This document shows, piece after piece, positions 1-7,730 of a DNA stretch of 64,000 nucleotides. Positions within the stretch are counted from its first letter, which is position 1, and each line of letters opens with the position of its first letter. A model generated the notes under the pieces. The model saw only the letters and a program-made list of their open reading frames with translations, did no database searches and was not told the DNA's origin. This DNA comes from Natrinema zhouii (GTDB lineage: Archaea; Halobacteriota; Halobacteria; Halobacteriales; Natrialbaceae). The position numbers were made by a program, and so were the translations under genes. The stretch is from the NCBI RefSeq assembly GCF_013456555.2, contig NZ_CP059154.1, forward strand, positions 930,001-994,000. Reading direction: 5' to 3'.

Positions 1-974
1 AGCTGGTTGCGCGGGATCTTCACCCGCGAGAAGGTGAGATCGACGCCGGGCCGCTCTCGTGTCAGGACCGCCAGCGAGAGGCTCTGATTCGAAATGAACG
101 GGAACGAGTGGGCCGGATCGAACGTCAGCGGGGTCAGGGTCGGCAGGACGGAACTCTCGAAGTACTCGCGCAGCTTCCGGCGCTCGACGGCGGCGAGGTC
201 GTCGTATTCGACGATGCGAATTCCCGCGTCCGCCAGCGCGGGCCGGATCTCCTCGCGGTACCACTCGGCCTGGCGCTCGAGCAGCGGTCGGGCTTCCTCG
301 AGAACTTCCGCCCACTGCTCGCGGGGCGTGCGACCGTCCGGCGTCTCCTCGGTGATACCGGCCGCGATCTGCTGTTTCAGGCCGCCGACGCGCTTGCGGA
401 AGAACTCGTCCATGTTCGTCGTGACGATCGCGAGGAACTTCACGCGCTCTAACAGCGGATTGTCTCCGTCTCCCACCTCGTGGAGGACGCGGCGCTGGAA
501 GGCGAGCTCGCTGAGTTCGCGGTTCAGGTAGTACGAGGGCTCCGTGAGATCGACGCTGGAGGGGGCAATCTCCGGGTCCTCGGACTCGATGGTCGATCGG
601 TCGACCTCCTCGGGTGCCGTCGCCGCAGCGGTCTCGGCGGACCCGTTGGTACGGCCAGCGTCCTCGGCTGGATCGGGGTGCGCGGCCGTTTCGGTGTCGG
701 CGGTCGAGTCGATATCGGCATCATCGGTTCCAGCGGCCGCCTCCGACGCTGTCGAGTCGGAACCACACCACCGCACGGTTCGCCCGGTCGGACTCGAGTC
801 GGCGCCACTCTCGGCCGTGGGTCGATCGATCGCCCCCGAGTCAGCATCCTCGTACGGTTCGTCGTCCAATATCGACCGAAAGGCGAACGCTGCCTCCTCG
901 GTCGACGGTTCGGCCGGTCGTTCGTCCGGTTCCGAACCCTCCTCGTCGTTCTCGGTACTGTCTCCGTCGTTCAT
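1..974 (-). CDS. ppk1: Polyphosphate kinase 1 (Ppk1), N-terminal part, cut by window edge
   Basis: Reading leftward from an ATG at 972-974, the frame stays open to base 1, giving about 324 residues of an incomplete protein. The first ~140 residues are an acidic, low-complexity Ser/Thr/Glu/Asp-rich extension. Then comes the recognisable Ppk1 N-domain start (YLNRELSELAFQRRVLHE), followed by LAIVTTNMDEFFRKRVGGLK, the usual Ppk1 N/head-domain sequence. Ppk1 reversibly polymerises the gamma-phosphate of ATP into polyphosphate. The catalytic histidines lie in the C-terminal half, beyond this window. The long acidic N-extension is not typical of bacterial Ppk1 and is probably a halophilic addition. 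The gene starts 13 bp after the stop of the phosphoesterase gene upstream, so the two are probably co-transcribed. Confidence 0.9.
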   Translation of the reverse strand, partial: MNDGDSTENDEEGSEPDERPAEPSTEEAAFAFRSILDDEPYEDADSGAIDRPTAESGADSSPTGRTVRWCGSDSTASEAAAGTDDADIDSTADTETAAHPDPAEDAGRTNGSAETAAATAPEEVDRSTIESEDPEIAPSSVDLTEPSYYLNRELSELAFQRRVLHEVGDGDNPLLERVKFLAIVTTNMDEFFRKRVGGLKQQIAAGITEETPDGRTPREQWAEVLEEARPLLERQAEWYREEIRPALADAGIRIVEYDDLAAVERRKLREYFESSVLPTLTPLTFDPAHSFPFISNQSLSLAVLTRERPGVDLTFSRVKIPRNQ

Positions 975-987
975 TCCGAATTCCCCC

Positions 988-1680
988 TCAACTGCCGTCG
1001 AGCGTGACGAACTTCTCGGACGATCGCTCCACGTGATCGGCTCCAGTGACGCTATGAAACCGATCGCGTCGGACGTCGTAGGCCGTGAGCTTCCCCCCGT
1101 AGACACATCCTGTATCGAGGCCGACCGCCCACTCGCGCTCGATCGGCGCGTCGAGTACGGTGTGTCCGAAAAAGACCCGCGGCGGTCCCTCGTACGTCTC
1201 GAACCAGAAGGGGCCCTCGTAGCCATCGCCGTCCGGCGACCGCATCGTCAACACGTCGCCGGCGGAGTGGGTCGATAGCGGCCGACTCGGATCGACGCCG
1301 CCGTGAACGACGACGCCGCCGTCCCACGAGATCGCCGTCGGAAGCGACTGCAGATACCGGGAGTCGGCCGCGTCGAGACCCGGAAGCGAGGCCTCGCCCT
1401 CGAGCAGCTTTCGCTCGTTATTTCCCCTGACCGAGAGCAGTCGTGGCGACTCCCTGATGCGATCGAGTACGGCCTTGCTCTCCGGTCCCTTTCGAACCAG
1501 ATCACCGACGAACACGGCCAGATCGTTGCCGCCGAGTTCGAGCGTCTCCAGCAACGCCTCGAGCGCGTCGAGACAGCCGTGGACGTCACCGATGACGTAA
1601 ACGTCGTCCCGATCCTCGAGGACGATATGCCGGTGGTCGAACGATACCGTGTCGTCGAACGCAGAGGTCCCGGTCGTCAC
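988..1680 (-). CDS. Metallophosphoesterase (calcineurin-like, PrpE/PP1-type fold)
   Basis: 230 aa with a GTG start. Calcineurin-like metal-binding motifs appear in order: GDVHG (residues 31-35), GDLVRKGP (about 60), GNNE (about 85) and a late VVHGG and FGHT. This is the arrangement of protein serine/threonine phosphatases and symmetrical diadenosine tetraphosphatases. The substrate cannot be fixed from sequence: protein phosphatase, Ap4A hydrolase or another phosphodiesterase are all possible. It lies just upstream of ppk1 on the same strand (13-bp gap), which suggests one transcript and possibly a link to phosphate or nucleotide metabolism. A TATA-like TTTATATG reads toward this gene about 40 bp upstream of the GTG, leaving a short leader. 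Confidence 0.85.
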   Translation of the reverse strand: MTTGTSAFDDTVSFDHRHIVLEDRDDVYVIGDVHGCLDALEALLETLELGGNDLAVFVGDLVRKGPESKAVLDRIRESPRLLSVRGNNERKLLEGEASLPGLDAADSRYLQSLPTAISWDGGVVVHGGVDPSRPLSTHSAGDVLTMRSPDGDGYEGPFWFETYEGPPRVFFGHTVLDAPIEREWAVGLDTGCVYGGKLTAYDVRRDRFHSVTGADHVERSSEKFVTLDGS

Positions 1681-1714
1681 GTGTTGTACGTCCGAATCCT
1701 CCGGCGGTACCGGA

Positions 1715-1765
1715 TAAGTCGTTTATATGTTTTGTATTGAACAGTATATAGAACAGTATAGCCAG
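1715..1765. promoter_or_regulatory. Divergent promoter region between phosphoesterase and riboflavin reductase genes
   Basis: An AT-rich island in GC-rich surroundings, containing GTTTATATG (about 1721-1729, usable leftward) and two direct copies of GAACAGTATA at 1739-1748 and 1751-1760. The repeats could be TATA elements or an operator. No start site can be proven from sequence. Confidence 0.45.
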
Positions 1766-1850
1766 CGTGTAGACTCCGTCGGCGGCTCGTCGCGATTCAA
1801 AAGTCGGACGAGACACGAGACTTCTTTACCGCCGACTCCACAGCAGGAGT

Positions 1851-2516
1851 ATGCACGTCGTCGTCAACGCCGCCGCGAGCGCGGACGGCAAGCTGTCCTC
1901 GCGCCGGCGCGAACAGATCGCGATCAGCGGCGAGGCGGACTTCGAACGCGTCGATCGACTCCGGGCGGCGAGCGACGCCGTCGTCGTCGGCGTCGGAACC
2001 GTCCTCGCGGACGATCCCCACCTGACCGTCAAAGACGAAGCCCTGCGTAGCCAGCGCTGCGAGGACGGCCGCCCGGCCAACCCCGCGCGGGTCGTCGTGG
2101 ACTCGAGCGGTCGAACCCCGACTGACGCGGCGATCCTCGACGACGCGGCGACGACCTACCTCTGTCTGAGCGAGGAAGCACCCGTCGATCGCCGCATGGC
2201 CCTCGCCGACCACGCCGAGTTGGTTACGGCGGGCGACGAGCGTGTCGACCTCCTGCGGGCGTTCGCGACGCTGCAGGAACAGGGCCTCGAGCGGATCATG
2301 GTCGAAGGCGGCGGCGAACTCATCTTCTCGCTGTTCGAGGCCGGACTGGTCGACGAGCTGCGGCTGTTCGTCGGCTCGAAAATCATCGGCGGTCGCGACG
2401 CCCCGACGCTCGCCGACGGCGAGGGCTTCGTCGCCGACTTTCCGACGCTCGAGCTCGCGGACGTCGACCGGATCGACGACGGCGTGTTGCTGACCTGGCG
2501 AGTCGACGAACGTTAG
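1851..2516 (+). CDS. 2,5-diamino-6-(ribosylamino)pyrimidinone 5'-phosphate reductase (RibD C-terminal domain type)
   Basis: 221 aa that match the stand-alone archaeal/fungal RIB7-type reductase of riboflavin and deazaflavin-precursor synthesis. It reduces the ribosyl side chain of the GTP-derived pyrimidine with NAD(P)H. Visible signatures are the N-terminal NAAASADGKLSSRR, the DRLRAASDAVVVGVGTVLADDP segment (split here as RLRAASDAVVVG and GTVLADDP), RVVVDSSGRTP, and the nucleotide-binding MVEGGGELIFSLF near residues 150-162. Its length agrees with the archaeal enzyme (about 220 aa) and there is no deaminase domain. It is transcribed divergently from the phosphoesterase, and the next gene downstream is convergent, so it is probably monocistronic. 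Confidence 0.92.
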   Translation: MHVVVNAAASADGKLSSRRREQIAISGEADFERVDRLRAASDAVVVGVGTVLADDPHLTVKDEALRSQRCEDGRPANPARVVVDSSGRTPTDAAILDDAATTYLCLSEEAPVDRRMALADHAELVTAGDERVDLLRAFATLQEQGLERIMVEGGGELIFSLFEAGLVDELRLFVGSKIIGGRDAPTLADGEGFVADFPTLELADVDRIDDGVLLTWRVDER

Positions 2517-2529
2517 AGAGAGACTCGAG

Positions 2530-3300
2530 TTACTCGAACTCTGGGTCGCGATCCTCGACGAACGCCGCCATTCCCTCGCGCTGATCGTGCGTCCCGAAGA
2601 GGCTCGCGAAGGCGCGTTTCTCGTAGGCGAGTCCGCTCTCCTGGGAGCCCTCGAGTCCCTGATTAATAGCCTGTTTGGCGGTCTGCATCGCGAACGCCGG
2701 CTGTGCGGCGAGCCGGTCGGCTAGCTCGCCGACGACATCTGTGAGGTCGTCGTCCGGGACGACCTCGCCGAACAGACCCGCTTCCGCAGCGGAGGCGGCG
2801 TCGAGCCGTTCGCCGAGGAAGATCATCCGCCGAGCGGTCTCGTCGCCGACCAGCCGCGGCAGCCGCTGGGTGGCCCCCCAGCCGGGAATGATGCCCAGAT
2901 CGATTTCGGTGTTGCCGATCAGCGCCGATTCGGCCGCGACCCGCAGGTCACAGGCCAGCGCCATCTCGCAGCCGCCGCCGAACGCGTAGCCGTTGACCGC
3001 GGCGACCGTCGGCGCGGGGAACGCCTTGAGCGCGTCGGCCACGTCGTGGCCGAGTTCGCCCCAGTCCTGCGCCGCTTCGGCGGAGAGCTCCCGCATGTAT
3101 TTGATGTCCGCGCCGGCGATGAACGCGTCGCCGGCACCCGTCAGGACGAGAACGCGCGCGCCCTCGTCCGCGGCTTCCTCGAGCGCCTCGCCCATCGCTT
3201 CGAGTGTCTCGACGTTCAACGCGTTGAGCGCGTCGGGGCGGTCGACGGTCAGTGTCGCAACGTCTCCGTCCCACTCGAGTCGGACTGTGTCCCATGACAT
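2530..3300 (-). CDS. Enoyl-CoA hydratase/isomerase family protein
   Basis: 256 aa from the ATG at 3298-3300. An upstream in-frame start at 3348 would add 16 residues unlike the family. Crotonase fold: oxyanion-hole segments AFIAGADIKYM (59-69) and YAFGGGCEMALACDL (105-119). Both catalytic acids of true hydratases are present: Glu112 in CEMALACD and Glu132 in NTEIDLGIIPG. It is therefore likely to hydrate 2-enoyl-CoA to 3-hydroxyacyl-CoA in beta-oxidation-type degradation rather than being only an isomerase. It converges with the reductase gene (13-bp gap) and no other beta-oxidation gene is adjacent. The etfB-etfA genes near 62 kb are a possible functional partner. Confidence 0.92.
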   Translation of the reverse strand: MSWDTVRLEWDGDVATLTVDRPDALNALNVETLEAMGEALEEAADEGARVLVLTGAGDAFIAGADIKYMRELSAEAAQDWGELGHDVADALKAFPAPTVAAVNGYAFGGGCEMALACDLRVAAESALIGNTEIDLGIIPGWGATQRLPRLVGDETARRMIFLGERLDAASAAEAGLFGEVVPDDDLTDVVGELADRLAAQPAFAMQTAKQAINQGLEGSQESGLAYEKRAFASLFGTHDQREGMAAFVEDRDPEFE

Positions 3301-3427
3301 ACACCGGCGTTCAGGAGCCACCGACAAATCTTTTCGCACGCGATTCACCCGGCGAGCGGGGCGCCGTCACTGGCCAGTCGGTGTGGTACCCGTCACATCT
3401 TTCCTCGGTCGCACCCTACGGACGGCT

Positions 3428-3964
3428 ATGGAACGAGCCACGTTCGGCGGCGGTTGCTTCTGGTGTACCGAGGCGGCGATGAAGGAACTCGAGGGCGTGG
3501 AGTCGGTCACATCCGGCTACGCCGGCGGGCACGTCGAAGACCCGTCCTATCGCGAGGTCTGCTCAGGGAACACCGGGCACGCGGAGGTCGTTCAGGTCGA
3601 GTACGATCCCGACGCGATCGGCTACGACGAACTGCTCGAGGTGTTCTTCGCGACCCACGATCCGACGCAGCTGAACAGACAGGGACCCGACGTCGGAACG
3701 CAGTATCGCTCTATCGTGCTGTCTCACGACGAGGATCAGCGGAGACAGGCAGAAGCCTACATCGAGGCGCTCGACGAGGAATACGACGACGACGTGGTGA
3801 CCGAACTTGAGCCCCTCGAGACGTTCTATCGCGCCGAGGAGAAACATCAGGATTACTTCGAAAAGAATCCCAACGACGCCTACTGTACGATGCACGCGGC
3901 CCCGAAAGTCGAGAAGGTCCGGGAACGGTTCGAAGAGAAGGTGGCGCCCGCCACTGGCCAGTAA
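3428..3964 (+). CDS. msrA: Peptide-methionine (S)-S-oxide reductase MsrA
   Basis: 178 aa from ATG 3428. The catalytic GGGCFWC is at residues 7-13, with nucleophile Cys10. Further family segments are VTSGYAGG, YREVCSGNTGHAEVVQVEYD, FFATHDPTQLNRQGPDVGTQYRS (seen in pieces) and the terminal EKHQDYFEKNP. MsrA repairs methionine-S-sulfoxide in proteins with thioredoxin or glutaredoxin as reductant. A plausible partner is the Grx-TrxR fusion near 15 kb. The protein is a single domain with no MsrB fusion. A longer open frame exists upstream, but the family N-terminus begins exactly at this ATG. Confidence 0.96.
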   Translation: MERATFGGGCFWCTEAAMKELEGVESVTSGYAGGHVEDPSYREVCSGNTGHAEVVQVEYDPDAIGYDELLEVFFATHDPTQLNRQGPDVGTQYRSIVLSHDEDQRRQAEAYIEALDEEYDDDVVTELEPLETFYRAEEKHQDYFEKNPNDAYCTMHAAPKVEKVRERFEEKVAPATGQ

Positions 3965-4287
3965 GGACTGCAGAGCTCATCATTCTCGACGCCTGTTCAG
4001 GGCGGGGGAGAATGTCAAGGCGAGTCCCCTGGCACGTCGCCGACTCGGACGATCGGCGACGGATCATCGCGAACGCGCCAATAGAGTCCACGCGAATAGA
4101 CGAGGAAGCCATAACGGAGAAACACCGATGCTGGGCACCGGTGAGGGAATCCGTTCTCCGTCTAATTTCGAGGGAGATCTGACACCATCAGTTGCGGGTT
4201 TGACGCCTCGGTTTCGAGTCTTCGGCCATCGGTTTCGTATGAAAGGACCCGTTTGAATAGCAATCGGGGAGTCGTTCAAACTGAACT
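3965..4287. other. Intergenic region, no gene recognised
   Basis: 323 bp between msrA and the CBS protein gene. Open frames exist on both strands but show no recognisable protein or halophilic acidic bias. A short imperfect dyad (CACCG...CGGTG, about 4119-4144) is visible. The promoter of the CBS gene should lie at the right end. Confidence 0.4.
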
Positions 4288-4713
4288 ATGTCCGTCGGAA
4301 AACTCGGTCCCCAAGATGTCGTCACAACAAGTCCAGACAGCGAACTCGAGGAGATCACGGAGACATTGGACGACGAAAACGTCGGTGCGATCGTCGTCAC
4401 CGAAAACGACGAACCCATCGGGATGATCACCGACCGCGATGCGGCGCTCGCGATCCACGAGTACGACGACGTCGGGTCGGTGTCGGTCGACGACGTGATG
4501 ACCGAAAAACCAGTGACGGTCCACGAGGACGACGATCCGGTCACGATTTCGGAGGCGATCCGCGATAACAACGTTCGCCGCTTCCCGGTCGTCGACGACG
4601 ACGGCGAGCTGGCGGGCATTGCGACGCTGGACGATCTGGTCGCGACGATCGGTGAAGAACTCGAGAACGTCGCCGATACGATCGAAGCCCAGTCGCCCGA
4701 CTACAGCCCGTAG
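4288..4713 (+). CDS. Two-CBS-domain protein
   Basis: 141 aa, essentially one Bateman module: CBS1 at about residues 8-60 (VGAIVVTENDEPIGMITDRD) and CBS2 at about 72-130 (VRRFPVVDDDGELAGIATLD). These modules bind adenosine nucleotides such as AMP, ATP, SAM or NAD and act as sensors. No effector domain is attached, so the protein probably regulates a partner by association. Haloarchaea carry many such stand-alone CBS proteins and the target cannot be inferred here. It is flanked by noncoding DNA on both sides and is probably monocistronic. Confidence 0.9.
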   Translation: MSVGKLGPQDVVTTSPDSELEEITETLDDENVGAIVVTENDEPIGMITDRDAALAIHEYDDVGSVSVDDVMTEKPVTVHEDDDPVTISEAIRDNNVRRFPVVDDDGELAGIATLDDLVATIGEELENVADTIEAQSPDYSP

Positions 4714-4862
4714 CGCCGACGTTGTCGATTCTCGAGTCGCCGTGTGTCGAACCCGATGTCGACTCGAAGTTCCCTTCTTTGTCCGCGTCTGGCCCGTCTC
4801 GACCGAGCCCGTCCTCCGTCGAACAGTGAAAGGTACGTCCGTTCGGGACGCGTTGTGCGAAT

Positions 4863-6086
4863 ATGAACAATCGAACGGACGTTCTCGTCATCGGCGGCGG
4901 CGCGACCGGAACGGGGATCGCCAGAGACCTGACGCTGCGGGGCGTCGACGTCACACTCGCCGAACGAGGTGGACTGTCGTCGGGCACGTCGGGGCGGTCA
5001 CACGGCCTGCTCCACAGCGGCGCTCGCTACGCTGAGGCCGACGGCCCGGAGGCTCGATCGTGTCTCGAGGAGAACCGCATTCTCCGGGATATCGCCGGCG
5101 AGTGCGTTCGAGAGACGCGAGGGCTGTTCGTCCAACTGGCAGACGACGACCCGGCCTACTTCGAGGCGAAGCGTGCGGCCTGCGAGGACGTAGGGATCCC
5201 GACCGAGGTGGTCGACGGGGAGAGCGCTCGCGAGGCAGTCCCGGGGCTCGCCGCCGACGTCGAACGGGCGATGTGGGTCCCCGACGCGGTCGTCGCTCCC
5301 TCCCGGCTGGTCGCCGCGAACGCGGCCGACGCTCGCGAGCACGGCGCTCGAGTCCGCACGCACGCGCCGGTCACGTCGATGACCGTCGAAAACGGGCAGG
5401 TCACGGCCGTCACACTGGGTGGTGACGCCGACGAGACGATCCGACCGAGCTACGTCGTGAACGCGACCGGGCCGTATGCCGGACAGATCGCCGATATGGC
5501 AGGCGTGTCCGTCGCGATGCGACCGACCCGGGGCGTCATTGTCTCGATCGCGTACGACGGTCTCGAGCCAGTGCTGAACCGCTGCCGCGAGCCCGACGAC
5601 GGTGACATCGTCGTCCCGCACGACGGCGAGGCCGTGCTCGGGACGACGAGCGTTCAGGTCGACGATCCGGACGACTACGAGCAGGCCGACTGGGAGATCG
5701 AGCGGACGATCGAAGAGTGCGCGGCGATGCTCCCGTCGGTCGCCGATAGCGAGCGCGTTCGGACCTGGTGGGGCGTCCGCCCGCTGTACGAACCCGACGA
5801 AGCCGCCCGCGGCGGCCGGGGCATTTCGAGGGGGTTCCACCTGCTCGAGCACGCCGACGAGGGCGTCGAAAACTGCTGTAGCATCGTCGGCGGGAAGCTG
5901 ACGACGTACCGCCGGATGGCCGAGGCGACCGCCGATCTCGTCTGTAATCGGCTCGGCGTCGACGCCGACTGCGAGACCGCGGAGCGCCGGCTCCCGGGCG
6001 CATCGGATCCATCACGGCTCGACGAGTTCGTCCGGCAGTTCGACGGGCAGGGGCCGACGGATGCGGACCTCGTCAGACGAGAGTGA
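4863..6086 (+). CDS. GlpA-like FAD-dependent glycerol-3-phosphate dehydrogenase, short form
   Basis: 407 aa. N-terminal FAD Rossmann motif DVLVIGGGATGTGIARDLTL, followed by GLSSGTSGRSHGLLHSGARY, the flavin-contact segment of GlpA/GlpD. The C-terminal part contains WWGVRPLYEPDE and the FAD-binding SIVGGKLTTYRRMAE. The family oxidises sn-glycerol-3-phosphate to dihydroxyacetone phosphate. Compared with canonical GlpA (about 540-580 aa) the C-terminal cysteine-rich iron-sulfur/BFD-type domain is missing. No glpB, glpC or glycerol kinase gene is adjacent, unlike the usual haloarchaeal glpABC-glpK cluster. It is therefore probably a paralogue; substrate and electron acceptor are uncertain. Confidence 0.82.
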   Translation: MNNRTDVLVIGGGATGTGIARDLTLRGVDVTLAERGGLSSGTSGRSHGLLHSGARYAEADGPEARSCLEENRILRDIAGECVRETRGLFVQLADDDPAYFEAKRAACEDVGIPTEVVDGESAREAVPGLAADVERAMWVPDAVVAPSRLVAANAADAREHGARVRTHAPVTSMTVENGQVTAVTLGGDADETIRPSYVVNATGPYAGQIADMAGVSVAMRPTRGVIVSIAYDGLEPVLNRCREPDDGDIVVPHDGEAVLGTTSVQVDDPDDYEQADWEIERTIEECAAMLPSVADSERVRTWWGVRPLYEPDEAARGGRGISRGFHLLEHADEGVENCCSIVGGKLTTYRRMAEATADLVCNRLGVDADCETAERRLPGASDPSRLDEFVRQFDGQGPTDADLVRRE

Positions 6087-6157
6087 TCGCTCTCGCGGAC
6101 GGGTAGTCGGTCTCGAAGAGGCCGAGTCCGGCAAGTAGAGAGCGCGAGGCGACGCGT

Positions 6158-6517
6158 TCAGGACTCTCGTTGCGTGTTGGACCAGATGCCCAGCCCACTC
6201 GATCGATCGATGTCGGCACACAGCTCGTTGTCGTCGTCGAGTCCGATCGAGATCCGATCGAGATTGGCGACGTAGCGTGCCGTCCGGTGACTGCCGTGAC
6301 GCACGCCGGCGGTCTCTTCGACCAGCCCGGCATCGGTCAGCAAGTCGAGTTTACGATACGTCGTCGAGAGCGGATGGTCAGTCGCCTCGGCAATATCGTG
6401 GACTGTCATCGGCTCCTCGAGTACCCTGATGATCTCCCGGCAGGAATCGTCGTCGAGCGCGGCGATCACGCACTCGAAGGCGGGAGTGTCATCGGACGAT
6501 GAGAACTCGAGAGACAT
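6158..6517 (-). CDS. Winged helix-turn-helix transcriptional regulator (ArsR-like)
   Basis: 119 aa. The N-terminal half is a compact DNA-binding fold: FECVIAALDDDSCREIIRVL, then PMTVHDIAEATDHPLSTTYR as the helix-turn-helix, then KLDLLTDAGLVEETAGVRHG leading to the wing. The C-terminal portion is short and has no recognised ligand domain. It belongs to the widespread haloarchaeal ArsR-like regulator group. It converges with the GlpA-like gene and diverges from the corrinoid adenosyltransferase gene. A dyad at 6544-6565 in the shared upstream region is a candidate binding site, possibly autoregulatory. Its targets are unknown. Confidence 0.85.
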   Translation of the reverse strand: MSLEFSSSDDTPAFECVIAALDDDSCREIIRVLEEPMTVHDIAEATDHPLSTTYRKLDLLTDAGLVEETAGVRHGSHRTARYVANLDRISIGLDDDNELCADIDRSSGLGIWSNTQRES

Positions 6518-6543
6518 TGGCTGAACCCACGTTAGAAGTGAGG

Positions 6544-6565
6544 CCTAAAGACACGTTTGGTTAGG
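6544..6565. promoter_or_regulatory. Candidate operator, inverted repeat CCTAA-N12-TTAGG
   Basis: Perfect 5-bp arms (6544-6548 and 6561-6565) lie 27 bp upstream of the regulator ATG and about 67 bp upstream of the adenosyltransferase ATG. The position suits autoregulation. Short arms make chance occurrence possible. Confidence 0.3.
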
Positions 6566-6631
6566 TGTGTTGGTACGCTGTGACGACTCGGGTTGACTAA
6601 CTACATGTACGCTCGGGTCGACCGATCGGGT

Positions 6632-7321
6632 ATGAGCGACGACCGGAAATCGGACTCAGCGATCGAGAACACGCCGGGGCAGGGACGAACGCCGGAAGCC
6701 GAGCGGATCGAGCCGGCCGCACCCGAGGAGTTCGGCCTCGTCCAGGTCTGGTGGGGCGACGGCAAGGGGAAGACGACCGCGACGCTGGGCATGGGAGTGC
6801 GCGCCGCGGGCCACGGCTACCGCGTCCACATGCTCCAGTTCATGAAGGGCGGGGCCTCAAGCGTCGACGCGGTGCGCGGCGAGTACAACGCGATGGCCAT
6901 GCTCCCCGGGCTGAGCTACGAGAACCTCGGCCACTACGGCTGGCACGGGATGGCGGACGGCAGCGACGAGGCGGATCACGAGGCCGAAGCACAGGCCGGA
7001 CTCGAGCGCGCCCACGAGCTACTCGAGGCGGCGGGAGAGACCGACCTCGACGAGCCGATCGATCTCGATGCGGAGCCGGAAGCGGGCGTCCACATGCTGA
7101 TCCTCGACGAAATCCTCTATGCCGCGGATCGCGGGTTGCTCTCCGAGTCGGACGTTCACGAGCTCATCGACGCGAAGCCGGACGGCCTCGAGCTCGTGTT
7201 ATCGGGGAGCCATACCGAGCCGTCGTATCTGGCGGACCGTGCTGACCTAATCACGAACGTCCGGAAGGTGAAACACCCGATCGACGACGGGCAGCGGGCA
7301 CGCCGCGGCACCGAATTCTGA
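6632..7321 (+). CDS. cobO: Cob(I)yrinic acid a,c-diamide adenosyltransferase (CobO/BtuR/CobA type)
   Basis: 229 aa from ATG 6632; an ATG at 6593 would add 13 residues. P-loop WWGDGKGKTTATLGMGVRAA near residue 40, a conserved YRVHMLQFMKGG, Walker B-like HMLILDEILYAADRGLL, and C-terminal VLSGSHTEPSYLADRADLIT plus VRKVKHPIDDGQRARRGTEF. This family transfers the adenosyl group of ATP to the cobalt of corrinoids in adenosylcobalamin synthesis or salvage. An insertion between residues 130 and 150 is rich in Asp/Glu, as expected in a halophile. A likely consumer of its product in this window is the B12-dependent ribonucleotide reductase at 53.9 kb. Confidence 0.94.
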   Translation: MSDDRKSDSAIENTPGQGRTPEAERIEPAAPEEFGLVQVWWGDGKGKTTATLGMGVRAAGHGYRVHMLQFMKGGASSVDAVRGEYNAMAMLPGLSYENLGHYGWHGMADGSDEADHEAEAQAGLERAHELLEAAGETDLDEPIDLDAEPEAGVHMLILDEILYAADRGLLSESDVHELIDAKPDGLELVLSGSHTEPSYLADRADLITNVRKVKHPIDDGQRARRGTEF

Positions 7322-7439
7322 TCGGTTCACCGACGGTCGCCGTCGTCTGACCGACCGATGCCAGACCTGCTCCGTCGGTCCCACCGCCCGCGACTCGAGC
7401 GGACCCGGATTTTTGGCGGTCGGGACCGATGGCTCGCAC

Positions 7440-7718
7440 ATGGCAGACCGAACCCGCGCACACGTCTTCGTCTCGGGGAAGGTACAGGGAGTCTACTACC
7501 GCGCGAATACACGCGATACGGCCCGCGACGAGGGTGTCGACGGCTGGGTGCGGAACCTCGAGGACGGTCGCGTCGAGGCGGTCTTCGAGGGGCCCGAGGA
7601 TGCGGTCGAGTCGATGATCGAGTGGTGCCACGAGGGCAGTCCCGCGGCCGACGTTGAGCGCGTCGAGGCCGACTATGAGGACCCGCAGGGGGAGGACGGG
7701 TTCGAGATTCGCTACTGA
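7440..7718 (+). CDS. acyP: Acylphosphatase
   Basis: 92 aa from ATG 7440. The compact ferredoxin-like fold is recognised from AHVFVSGKVQGVYYRANTRD with catalytic Arg21, and GVDGWVRNLEDGRVEAVFEG with catalytic Asn39. The length is typical. It hydrolyses acyl phosphates such as carbamoyl- or acetyl-phosphate; its physiological role is often unclear. The next gene starts 12 bp after its stop on the same strand, so a short operon with the metallo-beta-lactamase nuclease and the small membrane protein is likely. Confidence 0.95.
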   Translation: MADRTRAHVFVSGKVQGVYYRANTRDTARDEGVDGWVRNLEDGRVEAVFEGPEDAVESMIEWCHEGSPAADVERVEADYEDPQGEDGFEIRY

Positions 7719-7730
7719 GGTAACCGAGAG

